64,000 nucleotides of DNA from Actinomadura hibisca NBRC 15177 (GTDB taxonomy: Bacteria > Actinomycetota > Actinomycetes > Streptosporangiales > Streptosporangiaceae): positions 1 to 64,000 of the forward strand of contig NZ_BCRO01000040.1 in the NCBI RefSeq assembly GCF_001552635.1, read 5' to 3'. A program made the position numbers and the translations under genes. A model generated the notes under the pieces. That model saw only the letters and a program-made list of their open reading frames with translations. It was not told the DNA's origin and searched no databases. The stretch's first letter is position 1; each line of letters starts with the position of its first letter. Positions 34,008-41,644 of the stretch are shown here, in pieces.

Positions 34008-34461
34008 TCAGTCGTCGGCGCCGTCCCCGCCGCCCGTCCGGCCGGCGTAGGCGGCCAGCAGGGCGTGCCCGTGCTCGCGCATCCACCGCTCGTGGCCGAC
34101 GTCGGGGGCGGGCCAGACCCGCCGCCAACGCGGCGCGCCGTCGGCGATGACGACCTGGTCCAAGTACTCGACCGGTTCGCCAGCGCCGTCGGGCATGCCA
34201 TGTTCCAGGACCACCAAGGGTCCGTAGGCGGCGGTCAGCACCGTGTAGATGTCCTCGACTGAGTTGGCGATGCTGGCGCCCTGGCCGACGTCGGTGACGA
34301 TGACCAGCCGGGAGCCCGGTGGCCGGTCCTGCGAGGCGTCCCACACCCGCAGGTGCGCCATCCCGCCACCGGCCAGCGCCGGGGACCGGTAGCGCCAGGC
34401 CGGGTCGTCGGTCACGAGCGGCCCGGGGGGGCGGTAGCGCCGGAAACACCACGTCCGTCAT
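34008..34461 (-). CDS. Hypothetical protein, likely frameshifted at a G7 run
   Basis: From ATG 34461 the frame starts MTDVVFPALPPP, then shifts at a run of seven G (34425-34431). With six, it would read straight into PLVTDDPAWRYRSPALAGGG and on to the stop at 34008, giving one protein of about 150 residues. As given, GTG 34415 can still start the longer part (135 aa). The protein has a nucleotide-binding-like SRLVIVTDVGQGASI and no recognised family. ATG 34461 overlaps the stop of the HIT fragment upstream. Confidence 0.55.
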
Positions 34462-34565
34462 CGAGTCTTCCTCTCTTGGCCGACGCGCTCGGCGTCGGCG
34501 CGCTTCTCGGCGACGATCGCCGCCGGGGAGGCCTCGGCGGCGATCACGCAGAACACGCAGGTCAT
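34458..34565 (-). pseudogene. HIT-family N-terminal fragment (35 codons)
   Basis: ATG 34565 opens MTCVFCVIAAEASPAAIVAE, closely similar to the N-terminus of the HIT protein at 33997, then runs into a short Arg/Glu tail and stops. The histidine triad is absent. Its stop overlaps the next start as ATGA. It looks like a truncated duplicate now serving only as a leader, unless retained as a tiny zinc-binding peptide. Confidence 0.6.
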
Positions 34566-34751
34566 CGGCCGCTACTACTTCTTCTTGGAGAAGTCGCGGC
34601 TGATGCCCTTCGTGTTGGTGCCGGTGACGATGGTGACACCGTCACCTCCACGCGTTTCGGTGAAACGCCTGCAGAACGCGAACGCCTATGGCGAACGTCC
34701 ATCGCCGCGCTGCTGCGCGCGCAGCTCGGCCAGCCAGCCTGGCACGATCCC

Positions 34752-34969
34752 CTAGCGCTCCCGCCACGCCGCCAGCCGGCACCGCGGCGAGCAGTACTGC
34801 GCGTCCGAGCGCTTGCGCGCCCCCACCAGCCACGACCTGTCGGACACTGCGCCACCGGCCGCAGCACCCGCATCTCAACACCGGTCAACCCCCACGCCGC
34901 CCCGGCCTCCACCAGCCGCGCCAACGCCGCGTCGTACTCCGCCCGGGCCCGCCACCTCTTCCCGAACAT
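34752..34969 (-). pseudogene. Small zinc-ribbon protein, apparent frameshift
   Basis: From ATG 34969 the protein reads MFGKRWRARAEYDAALARLV and GVEMRVLRPVAQC. After about 34840 the natural continuation SWLVGARKRSDAQYCSPRCR with stop at 34752 is in another frame. The restored protein would be about 75 residues with a Cys4 ribbon close to that of the protein at 21056. Downstream, around 34573-34640, a tiny frame ends TNTKGISRDFSKKK, too uncertain to call. Confidence 0.5.
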
Positions 34970-34977
34970 GCCTATAA

Positions 34978-35023
34978 GGCGCACTCGTCGAGTTCGTCGA
35001 GTTCGTCGCGCTGGAGGGTGATC
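34978..35023 (-). pseudogene. Second scrap of the Nudix gene
   Basis: The sequence around GGCGCACTCGTCGAGTTCGT and GGAGGGTGATCT matches the internal part of the frameshifted Nudix gene at about 14193-14232, including an extra copy of GTCGAGTTC. Only some 45 bases remain. It links this locus to the scrapyard at 13-17 kb. Confidence 0.5.
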
Positions 35024-35034
35024 TCGATGCGCGA

Positions 35035-36411
35035 TCAGGCGTGGGGGAAGATCGTTTTCTGTAGTTCGCTCGCTGCGGTCGTGGATCGTGTGCCGATGAG
35101 GTCGGCGATGTCACTGACCTGGGAGAGGAGCAGTGGCACGCGGAGACGGGCGGGGATCGCGGTGATCGCGTCTGCGGCGACTTTCGCCGCCTCATGTGGA
35201 TGGTTCTGGCCGGTCAGGTAGCGGGCGCGGTCCAGGAAGATCAGTGGCCGGTCCATCACGTCGGTGGTGGGGTAGCCGGCCAGTGCCTTGTCCTGCTCTC
35301 TCCAGGCGTCGCGGTGTCCGGTCCGGGACAGCACTTGCGAGCTGTACATCGTCATCTCGCGTTCGGGGAACCCCCACCAAGGTTCGTTGGCTTGCTCGGA
35401 GGCGACGTTGCCGAAGATGACGCGGGCTTTGTCGAGTTCGGTGTGGGCCGCGTGGACGTTGCCGGTCTGAGCGTGCGCTCGCGCGGCCAGGCCGGCGAGC
35501 TGCGCGGCCGCTGGGGTGGGCGAATCTTCGCCAAGGGCATGGCGTGCTCGAAGGGCGATGTGGATCACGCGCTGTGGTGTTCGGCTGTAGAAGGCGTCCA
35601 TCGCCTCGGCCATCGCGACCCAGTACTGCTGGGCGGTGTTGCCGGACAGATCGGCGTAGCGGCTGGCGGTGTACAGCCATTCGCGGGCTTGGCGGTCTTG
35701 AGCGAGGTCGGTGTGCAGCGCGCCGGTGAGGCCGCACAGCCGGGAGGCGATCAGGTGGAGGTCGCGCTGGTGGGGGTACCGCTTGGTGAGGGAGGCGATC
35801 TCGGCCAGGTCAGGGTCCAGGCGGGCCAGGAGCGCGCCGGGTGGGGTCGTGCCGTAGGCGTGGGCGTGCGTTCCGGTCAGGTCCCACCAGTGTTCAAGGT
35901 CGGCGGCCGGGAGTTGGCGGCGCAGGTCGGCGGTCATCAGGGCGCGGGTGTCGGTGAGACTGACGGCCAGGGGCGTCGCCGCGGCTAGGGACAGGAACCT
36001 GCGACGATCCACATCTTCCTCCAGGTCGTGAGGAGCGGGAAGTGCCTCTCCCACCAGGGTAACGATGGGTTCGTCTTCCGCCAGTCCGAGTCTTTCGAGC
36101 GTCGTGCGGAACCACAGGGCCAGGTAGCGGCGGTAGTAGGCGTCGGGTCGGCCTCGGCCGTTCTCCCAGTTCGACAGCTGGGAGGGGCTCGGGCTCGGGG
36201 CACAGGGCCGGTCCTCGTCGGCGGCCAGTCCTTGGATGCCGGTGATGACCTGGGCTTGAGTGTGGCCTGCGGCGAGCCGCCATGCCATCAGCAAGGTGGG
36301 GGTCTGGGCCTTGTCGAACACGGTCTGGGTGAGCTGCCAGGGAGTCCAGCCGGCGTCCGCGGCGGTCGCCCGCAGCTCCGCAGCGATCGTGTCTCGCCGG
36401 CGCGGTTCCAC
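35035..36411 (-). CDS. XRE-family regulator with TPR-like region (458 aa)
   Basis: The N-terminal 100 residues hold an HTH (LLMAWRLAAGHTQAQVITGI, SPSQLSNWENGRGRPDAYYR). A Tat-like or linker patch follows (DRRRFLSLAAATPLAVS), then about 300 helical residues of TPR type (AREWLYTASRYADLSGNTAQ, AQTGNVHAAHTELDKARVIF). GTG 36411 has no ribosome site and may be leaderless. It is divergent from the hydratase-led biosynthetic operon with a perfect palindrome between. That makes it the likely pathway regulator. Such proteins often respond to small molecules through the TPR part. Confidence 0.8.
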   Translation of the reverse strand: MEPRRRDTIAAELRATAADAGWTPWQLTQTVFDKAQTPTLLMAWRLAAGHTQAQVITGIQGLAADEDRPCAPSPSPSQLSNWENGRGRPDAYYRRYLALWFRTTLERLGLAEDEPIVTLVGEALPAPHDLEEDVDRRRFLSLAAATPLAVSLTDTRALMTADLRRQLPAADLEHWWDLTGTHAHAYGTTPPGALLARLDPDLAEIASLTKRYPHQRDLHLIASRLCGLTGALHTDLAQDRQAREWLYTASRYADLSGNTAQQYWVAMAEAMDAFYSRTPQRVIHIALRARHALGEDSPTPAAAQLAGLAARAHAQTGNVHAAHTELDKARVIFGNVASEQANEPWWGFPEREMTMYSSQVLSRTGHRDAWREQDKALAGYPTTDVMDRPLIFLDRARYLTGQNHPHEAAKVAADAITAIPARLRVPLLLSQVSDIADLIGTRSTTAASELQKTIFPHA

Positions 36412-36474
36412 GGACGCAACGTAACACCGCGGCGGCGATCGGCGGCGGTCGGCAAGGCCCCGGCCGGGTTGTGA

Positions 36475-36501
36475 ATGACTCGCAACCCGGTTGCGAGTCA
36501 T
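36475..36501. promoter_or_regulatory. 27-bp palindromic operator
   Basis: ATGACTCGCAACC (36475-36487) and GGTTGCGAGTCAT (36489-36501) are exact complements with one base between. The site lies in the 160-base divergent region between the XRE-TPR regulator and the hydratase gene, 64 and 71 bases from the two starts. This is the position expected of an operator controlling both directions. Confidence 0.75.
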
Positions 36502-36571
36502 CGGCGATTCACCGGGTCTGGTGCGGCGGGTTTGTCTGGAGGCCACCAGCGTCCAGGAACGGAGAAACCTG

Positions 36572-37396
36572 ATGGTCGACCGCATGCCCTGGCCGCCCCC
36601 GGCGAATGCCTGGTGGGCCCAGGAAGCCCGGCGACTGCATGAGGCGGAACGCGTCGTGGGTGAGGTGGCGTTGCTCAGCAGGCGCCGCCGCGGGGTGACG
36701 CTCGAAGATGCCTACCGGGTCCAGCAGTACGGCGTCGCGCTGCGCATGCAGCAGGACGCGCAGGTCGTGGGCCACAAGGTCGGTTTGACCTCGCAGGCCA
36801 TGCAGCGGCAGGTGGGCATCAGCGAGCCGGACTCGGGGGTTCTGCTGGACACCATGGCCGTGGTCAACGGCGGGACCGTCGCCCTGGACCGGCTGCGCGC
36901 GCCCCGTGTCGAGGCGGAGATCGCCTTCATCATCGGCGACCAGGACACCAACGGCGCTCAGGGCGGCGCTCGGGACGGCGGCCGGGGTGGGAGCGTTCCG
37001 GGTGTGGCCGGGGTGTGCCTGGCGCTGGAGGTGATCGACAGCAGGTTCGAGCTCGACCAGATCACGCTGGCCGACAGTGTCGCCGACAACGCCGGGTGCG
37101 CGCGGTTCGTGCTCGGCGACGTCCGCCCGGCCGCGGGCCTGGACCTGCGAGGTGAGGAGATCACGCTGACGGTGGCCGGGCGGGCGGTTGAGCGCGGCCG
37201 CGGTGAGGCGATCTTGGGGGATCCGTTCCGTTCGCTCGTCTGGCTGACGCGCCGCTTGGCGGATCTGGGGTTGCCGCTGCGGCCGGGGCAGGTTGTGCTC
37301 GCTGGCGCGGTCCACGCCAGCGTCCCGCTCCGGCGCGGCCAGACCGTGGCGGCTTGGTCGGCTCACCTGGGGCGGGTGGCGCTCGATGCCGCGTGA
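36572..37396 (+). CDS. 2-hydroxypentadienoate hydratase / fumarylacetoacetase-superfamily (274 aa)
   Basis: Full-length homologue of MhpD-type 2-keto-4-pentenoate hydratases: GHKVGLTSQAMQRQVGISEP, PRVEAEIAFIIG with the acidic metal ligands, LALEVIDSRF, ADNAGCARFVLG, and the GQVVLAGAVHASVPL end. The normal reaction adds water to 2-hydroxypenta-2,4-dienoate, giving 4-hydroxy-2-oxovalerate; the reverse is possible. ATG 36572 has a GGAG site. A Gly/Arg-rich loop insertion lies near residue 130. First gene of the operon; it overlaps the dehydrogenase start by 11 bases. Confidence 0.85.
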   Translation: MVDRMPWPPPANAWWAQEARRLHEAERVVGEVALLSRRRRGVTLEDAYRVQQYGVALRMQQDAQVVGHKVGLTSQAMQRQVGISEPDSGVLLDTMAVVNGGTVALDRLRAPRVEAEIAFIIGDQDTNGAQGGARDGGRGGSVPGVAGVCLALEVIDSRFELDQITLADSVADNAGCARFVLGDVRPAAGLDLRGEEITLTVAGRAVERGRGEAILGDPFRSLVWLTRRLADLGLPLRPGQVVLAGAVHASVPLRRGQTVAAWSAHLGRVALDAA

Positions 37397-38384
37397 CGGC
37401 GGTGTTCTGCGCGCCGGTCCCTGGCCGGGCTCTCGGACGGCTCCGGCGAGCCGCCGGGTGCGCGCGGCGGTCATCGGTGCCGGGCAGTTGGGGATCGACC
37501 TGGCCCGGCGGATCTGCGGTTCCCCGTGGCTGGACTGCGCGCTGGTGGTCGGTGGCCCCAGCAGCGACCGCGGGCTGCGGCTGGCCGCCGCCTTGGGGTG
37601 TGCGGTGTCGGCTGCGGGTCTGGAGGCGGTGACCGCGGCGGATGTCGATGTGGTCTTCGACGTCTCGAACGCCTCAGCGCGCCACTGGGCCGACCTGGTG
37701 GCCACCGGAGTGGTGCTGCTGGACCTGACCCCTGGCAGCAGCGGGACCATGGTCGCCCCGACGGTGAACGCGGCCTCGGCCGACTCCTGCTGGCATCTGA
37801 ACCTGGTGTCGTGCGGAGGGCAGGCCGTCCTGCCGGTGCTGGAGACGATCGCCCGCCACGGCGGTCGGGACGCCGTGCAGTACGTGGAGGTGGTCACGAC
37901 CGCCGCGGCCGCCAGCGTCGGCCGCCACACCCGGCTCAACCTGGATGAGTACATTGCCACCACCCAGGACGCGGTGCGGCAGATCGTCCTGGGCGGCGAC
38001 GCCGCCCCTGGGGCCGGTCCTGGGGCTGGCCATGAAGCTGGTCACGGGGCTGGTCACGGGGCTGGTCACGGGGTCGTCAAGGTGCTGGCGAACCTCACTC
38101 CGGCGCTGCCCGCTCCGGCGTTCCGCGCCGAGGTCGCCGTCATCTGCCCAGGCGTCGAAGAGCGCGCGCTGCGCGCCGAGCTGGCCGCGGCTGCCGCTGC
38201 GGTCCGCGCGTTCGCGCCCGGCTACCAGATCGTGGCCTGCCGGGTGGACGGGGACCTGGTCCGGGCGTCGGTGACCGTCACCGCGACGGGCGCCCGCCTG
38301 CCCGCCTACGCCGGGAACGTGGAACTCATCAACGCGGCCGCGGTGCTGCTGGCCGAACGGTACGCGACCTTGAGGAAGCCATGA
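37386..38384 (+). CDS. Acetaldehyde dehydrogenase (acylating) (332 aa)
   Basis: MhpF/BphJ-type enzyme: NAD-binding AAVIGAGQLGIDLARRI, the catalytic Cys143 in NLVSCGGQAVLPVL, and VVTTAAAASVGRHTRLNLDE. It interconverts acetaldehyde and acetyl-CoA (or longer homologues), normally channelled to or from its aldolase partner. ATG 37386 overlaps the hydratase stop. Odd feature: residues about 214-229 are four copies of A-G-H-G/E from 12-bp DNA repeats, an insertion I would not expect in the enzyme core. Its stop overlaps the aldolase start (ATGA), as in catabolic operons. Confidence 0.85.
   Translation: MPRDGGVLRAGPWPGSRTAPASRRVRAAVIGAGQLGIDLARRICGSPWLDCALVVGGPSSDRGLRLAAALGCAVSAAGLEAVTAADVDVVFDVSNASARHWADLVATGVVLLDLTPGSSGTMVAPTVNAASADSCWHLNLVSCGGQAVLPVLETIARHGGRDAVQYVEVVTTAAAASVGRHTRLNLDEYIATTQDAVRQIVLGGDAAPGAGPGAGHEAGHGAGHGAGHGVVKVLANLTPALPAPAFRAEVAVICPGVEERALRAELAAAAAAVRAFAPGYQIVACRVDGDLVRASVTVTATGARLPAYAGNVELINAAAVLLAERYATLRKP
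38025..38072 (+). repeat. 12-bp tandem repeats inside the dehydrogenase gene
   Basis: Four in-frame units encode AGHE, AGHG, AGHG, AGHG. The last three are identical in DNA (GCTGGTCACGGG). The repeat keeps the reading frame and makes a His/Gly loop. Confidence 0.9.
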
Positions 38385-39424
38385 CCATGCAAGCACCCTC
38401 CACCACCCCCTCCACCAGTCCCTCCTCCCGGCGGGTGGTCATCCACGACCCGACCCTGCGCGATGGCCAGCACGCCGTCGGGCACCGGCTCGGCGCTGCG
38501 CAGATGGCCGCCTACGCGCGGGCCGCCGACGCCGCGGGCATCCCGGTGGTCGAGGTCGGTCACGGCAACGGGCTCGGTGCCTCCTCGTTGCAGATCGGCC
38601 GGGCGGCGATCCCTGATTCGGTCATGCTCACCACCGTCCGCCAAGCGCTCACGCGTGCGCAGATGGGGGTGTTCATGGCGCCGGGATGGGGCACCGGCGA
38701 CGACATCCGTCGCGCGGTCGACCACGGCGCCGAGGTGGTCCGTGTCGCCGCTCATTGCACCGAGGCGGCCGTCACCGAACGGCATTTGGGCCTGGTGCGC
38801 GAGCTGGGCGCGCAGGCGCAGGCGGTGCTGCTGATGAGCCACATGACCGGCGTCGAGCAGTTGGCCGTCCAGTGCGCGCAAGCGGTCTGCTTCGGTGCGC
38901 AGGCGGTCGGGATCATGGACTCGGCCGGGCATTACCTGCCCGCTGACGTCTGCGAGCGGATCGCTGCGATCTGCGCCGCCGTGGACGTCCCGGTGATCTT
39001 CCATGGGCACAACAACCTGTCGATGGCGGTTGCGAACTCGGTCGCGGCGGTCCAGGCCGGAGCGGGCGTCATCGACGCGTGCGCGCGGGGGTTCGGCGCG
39101 GGCGCGGGCAACACCCAGCTGGAGGCGCTGGTCGCCGTCCTGGAACGCATGGGCCACTGGACCGGCATCGACCTTCGTGCGGCACTGGCCGCCGCCGACG
39201 TCGCCGAGCAGCAGTTGATGGACCGGCCTGCGGCGATCGACTCCGTCGCCGTGTTCTCAGGGCTCGCCGGGGTGTTCTCGGGCTTCAAGCGGCCGGTCCT
39301 TGCGGCGGCGGACGCCGCCGGCGTCGATCCGCTGGAGGTGTTCGCCGAACTCGGCCGCCGCCAGGCCGTCGCCGGTCAGGAGGACCTGATCGGCGTCGTC
39401 GTCGGCGAGCTGAGGCAGCGGTGA
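38381..39424 (+). CDS. 4-hydroxy-2-oxovalerate aldolase (347 aa)
   Basis: DRE-TIM metalloaldolase of the MhpE/BphI type: HDPTLRDGQHAVGHRL carries the catalytic Arg and metal-binding Asp, and FHGHNNLSMAVANSVAAVQA the metal-binding His pair. The C-terminal part (AVFSGLAGVFSGFKRPVL) is the segment that docks the dehydrogenase for aldehyde channelling. The forward reaction yields pyruvate and acetaldehyde; the enzyme family is reversible. The start overlaps the dehydrogenase stop, and its TGA overlaps the KAS III start (GTGA). Confidence 0.9.
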   Translation: MTMQAPSTTPSTSPSSRRVVIHDPTLRDGQHAVGHRLGAAQMAAYARAADAAGIPVVEVGHGNGLGASSLQIGRAAIPDSVMLTTVRQALTRAQMGVFMAPGWGTGDDIRRAVDHGAEVVRVAAHCTEAAVTERHLGLVRELGAQAQAVLLMSHMTGVEQLAVQCAQAVCFGAQAVGIMDSAGHYLPADVCERIAAICAAVDVPVIFHGHNNLSMAVANSVAAVQAGAGVIDACARGFGAGAGNTQLEALVAVLERMGHWTGIDLRAALAAADVAEQQLMDRPAAIDSVAVFSGLAGVFSGFKRPVLAAADAAGVDPLEVFAELGRRQAVAGQEDLIGVVVGELRQR

Positions 39425-39474
39425 ACGGCCCGGCGTCGGTGAACGGCCCGGCGTCGGTGATCGGTCCGGCGGCG
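39421..39474 (+). repeat. 18-bp tandem repeats at the KAS III start
   Basis: Two identical 18-bp units (GTGAACGGCCCGGCGTCG) and a degenerate third. Each unit begins with GTG, so translation could start at any of the three. Confidence 0.9.
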
Positions 39475-40497
39475 GTGATCTGCGGGCTGGGCGCCGCGCT
39501 GCCCGACCGGCGCGTCCGCAACGAGGAGATCTGCGCGGGCCTGGGGGTGGACGCCGACTGGATCCGCTCCCGGACCGGGATCTGCTCCCGGGCCCGCGCC
39601 GCCGCCGAGGTGACCACCGGTGACCTGGCCGTCCAGGCAGGGCGCCGCGCGCTGGCCTCCAGCGGGAACGGCCAGGTGGACGCGGTCGTCCTGGCGACCA
39701 TCACCCCCGATCACCGGTGCCCCGCCACCGCGCCCGCTGTCGCCGCCCGGCTCGGCCTGCCTGGTGTTCCCGCCTTCGACCTTGCCGCGGCCTGCACCGG
39801 CTTTCTCTACGGCCTGCAACTGGCGGCGGGGCTGATCACGCTCGGCGCGGCGGCGCGGGTCCTGGTCATCGCCGCCGACCGGATCTGGTCCCTGACCGAT
39901 CCCGGCGATCGGGTCACTGCGCCGCTGTTCGGCGACGCCGCGGCCGCGTGCGTGGTCAGGGCCGGACAAGCCGCCGAGCCCGGCGCGCTGGGCCCGGTCG
40001 TGCTGGCCGCCGACGGACGCGACGGCTCGGCGATCGTGGCACCGCACGGCGGGTTCTTGACCATGCGCGGGCCGCAGACCTTCCAGCACGCCGTCACCCG
40101 CATGTCCCAAGCCGCCCACCAAGCGGTCCAGGCCGCCGGATGGGAGCTGACCGGCGTCGACCGGTTCGTGCCCCATCAGGCCAACGCCCGCATCACCGCA
40201 GCGGTCGGCCGCCGGCTCGGCCTGGACGACCAGCGGGTGCTGCACCACATCGAGCACGTCGGCAACACCAGCGCCGCCTCCATCCCCCTCACCCTCTCCC
40301 ACGCCTGGGCGACCGGACGTCTCCGAGCCGGGCACCGGGTGCTGATGGCGGCCTTTGGAGCCGGTCTGACCTGGGGCGCCGCCACGGTCGTGTGGCCGGA
40401 CCTCACCCCCGTCGGCGACCATCCCGGCGATGGCCACCCCGGCGATGGCTGCTTCAACGATGACTGCTTCAACGATGACCACTCCCGCGACGACTAG
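39421..40497 (+). CDS. 3-oxoacyl-ACP synthase III (FabH-like) (358 aa)
   Basis: A complete KAS III fold with the catalytic triad Cys125 (LAAACTGFLYGL), His252 (VPHQANARI) and Asn282 (VGNTSAASIPL), spaced as in FabH. It should condense an acyl-CoA with malonyl-ACP, or act as an acyl transferase as in some natural-product clusters. GTG 39421 overlaps the aldolase stop. Both ends carry short tandem repeats: an 18-bp unit (VNGPAS) at the start and five 15-bp units at the end (HPGDG, CFNDD), giving a tail not seen in FabH. The ACP gene follows after 11 bases. Confidence 0.9.
   Translation: MNGPASVNGPASVIGPAAVICGLGAALPDRRVRNEEICAGLGVDADWIRSRTGICSRARAAAEVTTGDLAVQAGRRALASSGNGQVDAVVLATITPDHRCPATAPAVAARLGLPGVPAFDLAAACTGFLYGLQLAAGLITLGAAARVLVIAADRIWSLTDPGDRVTAPLFGDAAAACVVRAGQAAEPGALGPVVLAADGRDGSAIVAPHGGFLTMRGPQTFQHAVTRMSQAAHQAVQAAGWELTGVDRFVPHQANARITAAVGRRLGLDDQRVLHHIEHVGNTSAASIPLTLSHAWATGRLRAGHRVLMAAFGAGLTWGAATVVWPDLTPVGDHPGDGHPGDGCFNDDCFNDDHSRDD
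40420..40494 (+). repeat. 15-bp tandem repeats at the KAS III end
   Basis: Five units encode HPGDG, HPGDG, CFNDD, CFNDD, HSRDD. Units 3 and 4 are identical in DNA; units 1 and 2 differ by one base. The result is an acidic, His/Cys-containing tail directly before the stop. Confidence 0.9.
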
Positions 40498-40508
40498 GAG
40501 TCTTTGTG

Positions 40509-40742
40509 ATGGGTGCCGTGAGTACTGAGCTGCGCGACATGCTCGCCGTGCTGAAGGTGGAACCGGGCGACTGCGGTCCGGACACCGGCCTGGAGGAGGC
40601 GGGCTTGGACTCCCTTGCGCTCGCCGAGCTGAGCCTGCTGCTCGCTGAACGCGGCGTGCAGGTCGGCCAGGACGAACTGGCGGCGACCGCGACCCTGCCC
40701 GCGCTCGACCAGCTGATCGCCTCACGCCTGCCGGCCCGGTGA
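40509..40742 (+). CDS. Acyl carrier protein (77 aa)
   Basis: A free-standing ACP with the phosphopantetheine site Ser35 in EAGLDSLALAELS and an otherwise typical four-helix length. AGGAG lies eight bases before ATG 40509; GTG 40506 is an alternative start. Dedicated ACPs beside a KAS III usually hold the growing or starter acyl chain of a secondary metabolite. Its stop overlaps the start of the CitE-like gene (GTGA). Confidence 0.9.
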   Translation: MGAVSTELRDMLAVLKVEPGDCGPDTGLEEAGLDSLALAELSLLLAERGVQVGQDELAATATLPALDQLIASRLPAR

Positions 40743-41644
40743 CCGAGATGGGCACGCGAGCCGCCGCACAGGGCGTGACCTGGCTCATCACCCCCGGGTC
40801 AGAGCCCGGCCGGTATCCGGCCGCGCTCACCTGCGGCCCCGACGTCGCCCTGCTGGACCTGGAGGACTCCGTCCCTGCAGAACTCAAACAGCAGGCGCGC
40901 ACCGCCGCCTTGGACTTCCTCATCGACACCACGCTCCAGACCACGACCCAGACCACGGTCGAGACCACGGTCGAGATGCCGGTGCTGGGGTTGCGGATCA
41001 ACGCGCCGGGCACCGTCTGCGGCTTGCGGGATCTGCTGGCCCTCACCGATACCGCTGCCCGGCCCGCGGTGCTGCTGATTCCCAAAGTCGAAGCCGCCCG
41101 CGACGTCGATCTGGTCGCCGACGTCCTCGGCACCGACCGGCCCGCCCTCTGGGCGCTCATCGAAAGCCCACAAGCCATCAGCCGGCTCCCCGGCATCCTG
41201 TCTGCGCGCGCCCTGGCCGGGGTGGTGTTCGGCGCCGCCGACTACGCCGCCGCCGCACGGTGCCGCCGCACCGACCGCGCTCTGCTCTACCCCCGCGCCG
41301 CCCTGGCCGCCGCGGCCGCCGCGGCGGGCCTGCCCGCGGTCGACTCGCCCTACTTCGACCTCGCCGACCCCGGCGGGCTGCGACGCGAAGCCCAGCAGGC
41401 GCGCGATCTGGGATTCACCGGCAAGGGCGCCGTCCACCCCAAGCAGCTCCCGAGCATCCAAACAGCCTTCCAGCCCTCCGCCGACGAACTCGACCACGCG
41501 CGAGCGGTGGTCCGCGCCGCCGACACCACGGCGGGGATCTCCACCGACAGCAGCGGCCAGATGGTCGGCCCGCCCCTGGTCGCCGCCGCCCGCGCCCTGC
41601 TCCAGCAAGCCGAGACCACCCGCACCCCGCCAGGAGCGACCTGA
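40739..41644 (+). CDS. CitE-like HpcH/HpaI-family lyase (301 aa)
   Basis: The TIM-barrel motifs of the citrate lyase beta/malyl-CoA lyase family are present: VALLDLEDSVPAELK, PVLLIPKVE-like LLIPKVEAARDV, WALIESPQAISRLPG, VVFGAADYAAAARCRR, and GKGAVHPKQLPSIQTAF. These enzymes make or cleave beta-hydroxyacyl thioesters (glyoxylate plus acyl-CoA or acyl-ACP, for example). Residues 64-79 are a Thr-rich insertion from 12-bp repeats. The start overlaps the ACP stop, and its stop overlaps the MaoC start, so it may act on the ACP-bound chain. Confidence 0.85.
   Translation: MTEMGTRAAAQGVTWLITPGSEPGRYPAALTCGPDVALLDLEDSVPAELKQQARTAALDFLIDTTLQTTTQTTVETTVEMPVLGLRINAPGTVCGLRDLLALTDTAARPAVLLIPKVEAARDVDLVADVLGTDRPALWALIESPQAISRLPGILSARALAGVVFGAADYAAAARCRRTDRALLYPRAALAAAAAAAGLPAVDSPYFDLADPGGLRREAQQARDLGFTGKGAVHPKQLPSIQTAFQPSADELDHARAVVRAADTTAGISTDSSGQMVGPPLVAAARALLQQAETTRTPPGAT
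40928..40975 (+). repeat. 12-bp tandem repeats inside the CitE-like gene
   Basis: Four units encode TTLQ, TTTQ, TTVE, TTVE; the last two are identical in DNA (ACCACGGTCGAG). In frame, like the repeats in the neighbouring dehydrogenase and KAS III genes. Confidence 0.9.

Noticed and set aside
36509..37963. Minus-strand frame of 484 codons
   Set aside because: Antisense to the hydratase and dehydrogenase genes, which have full family motifs on the plus strand.
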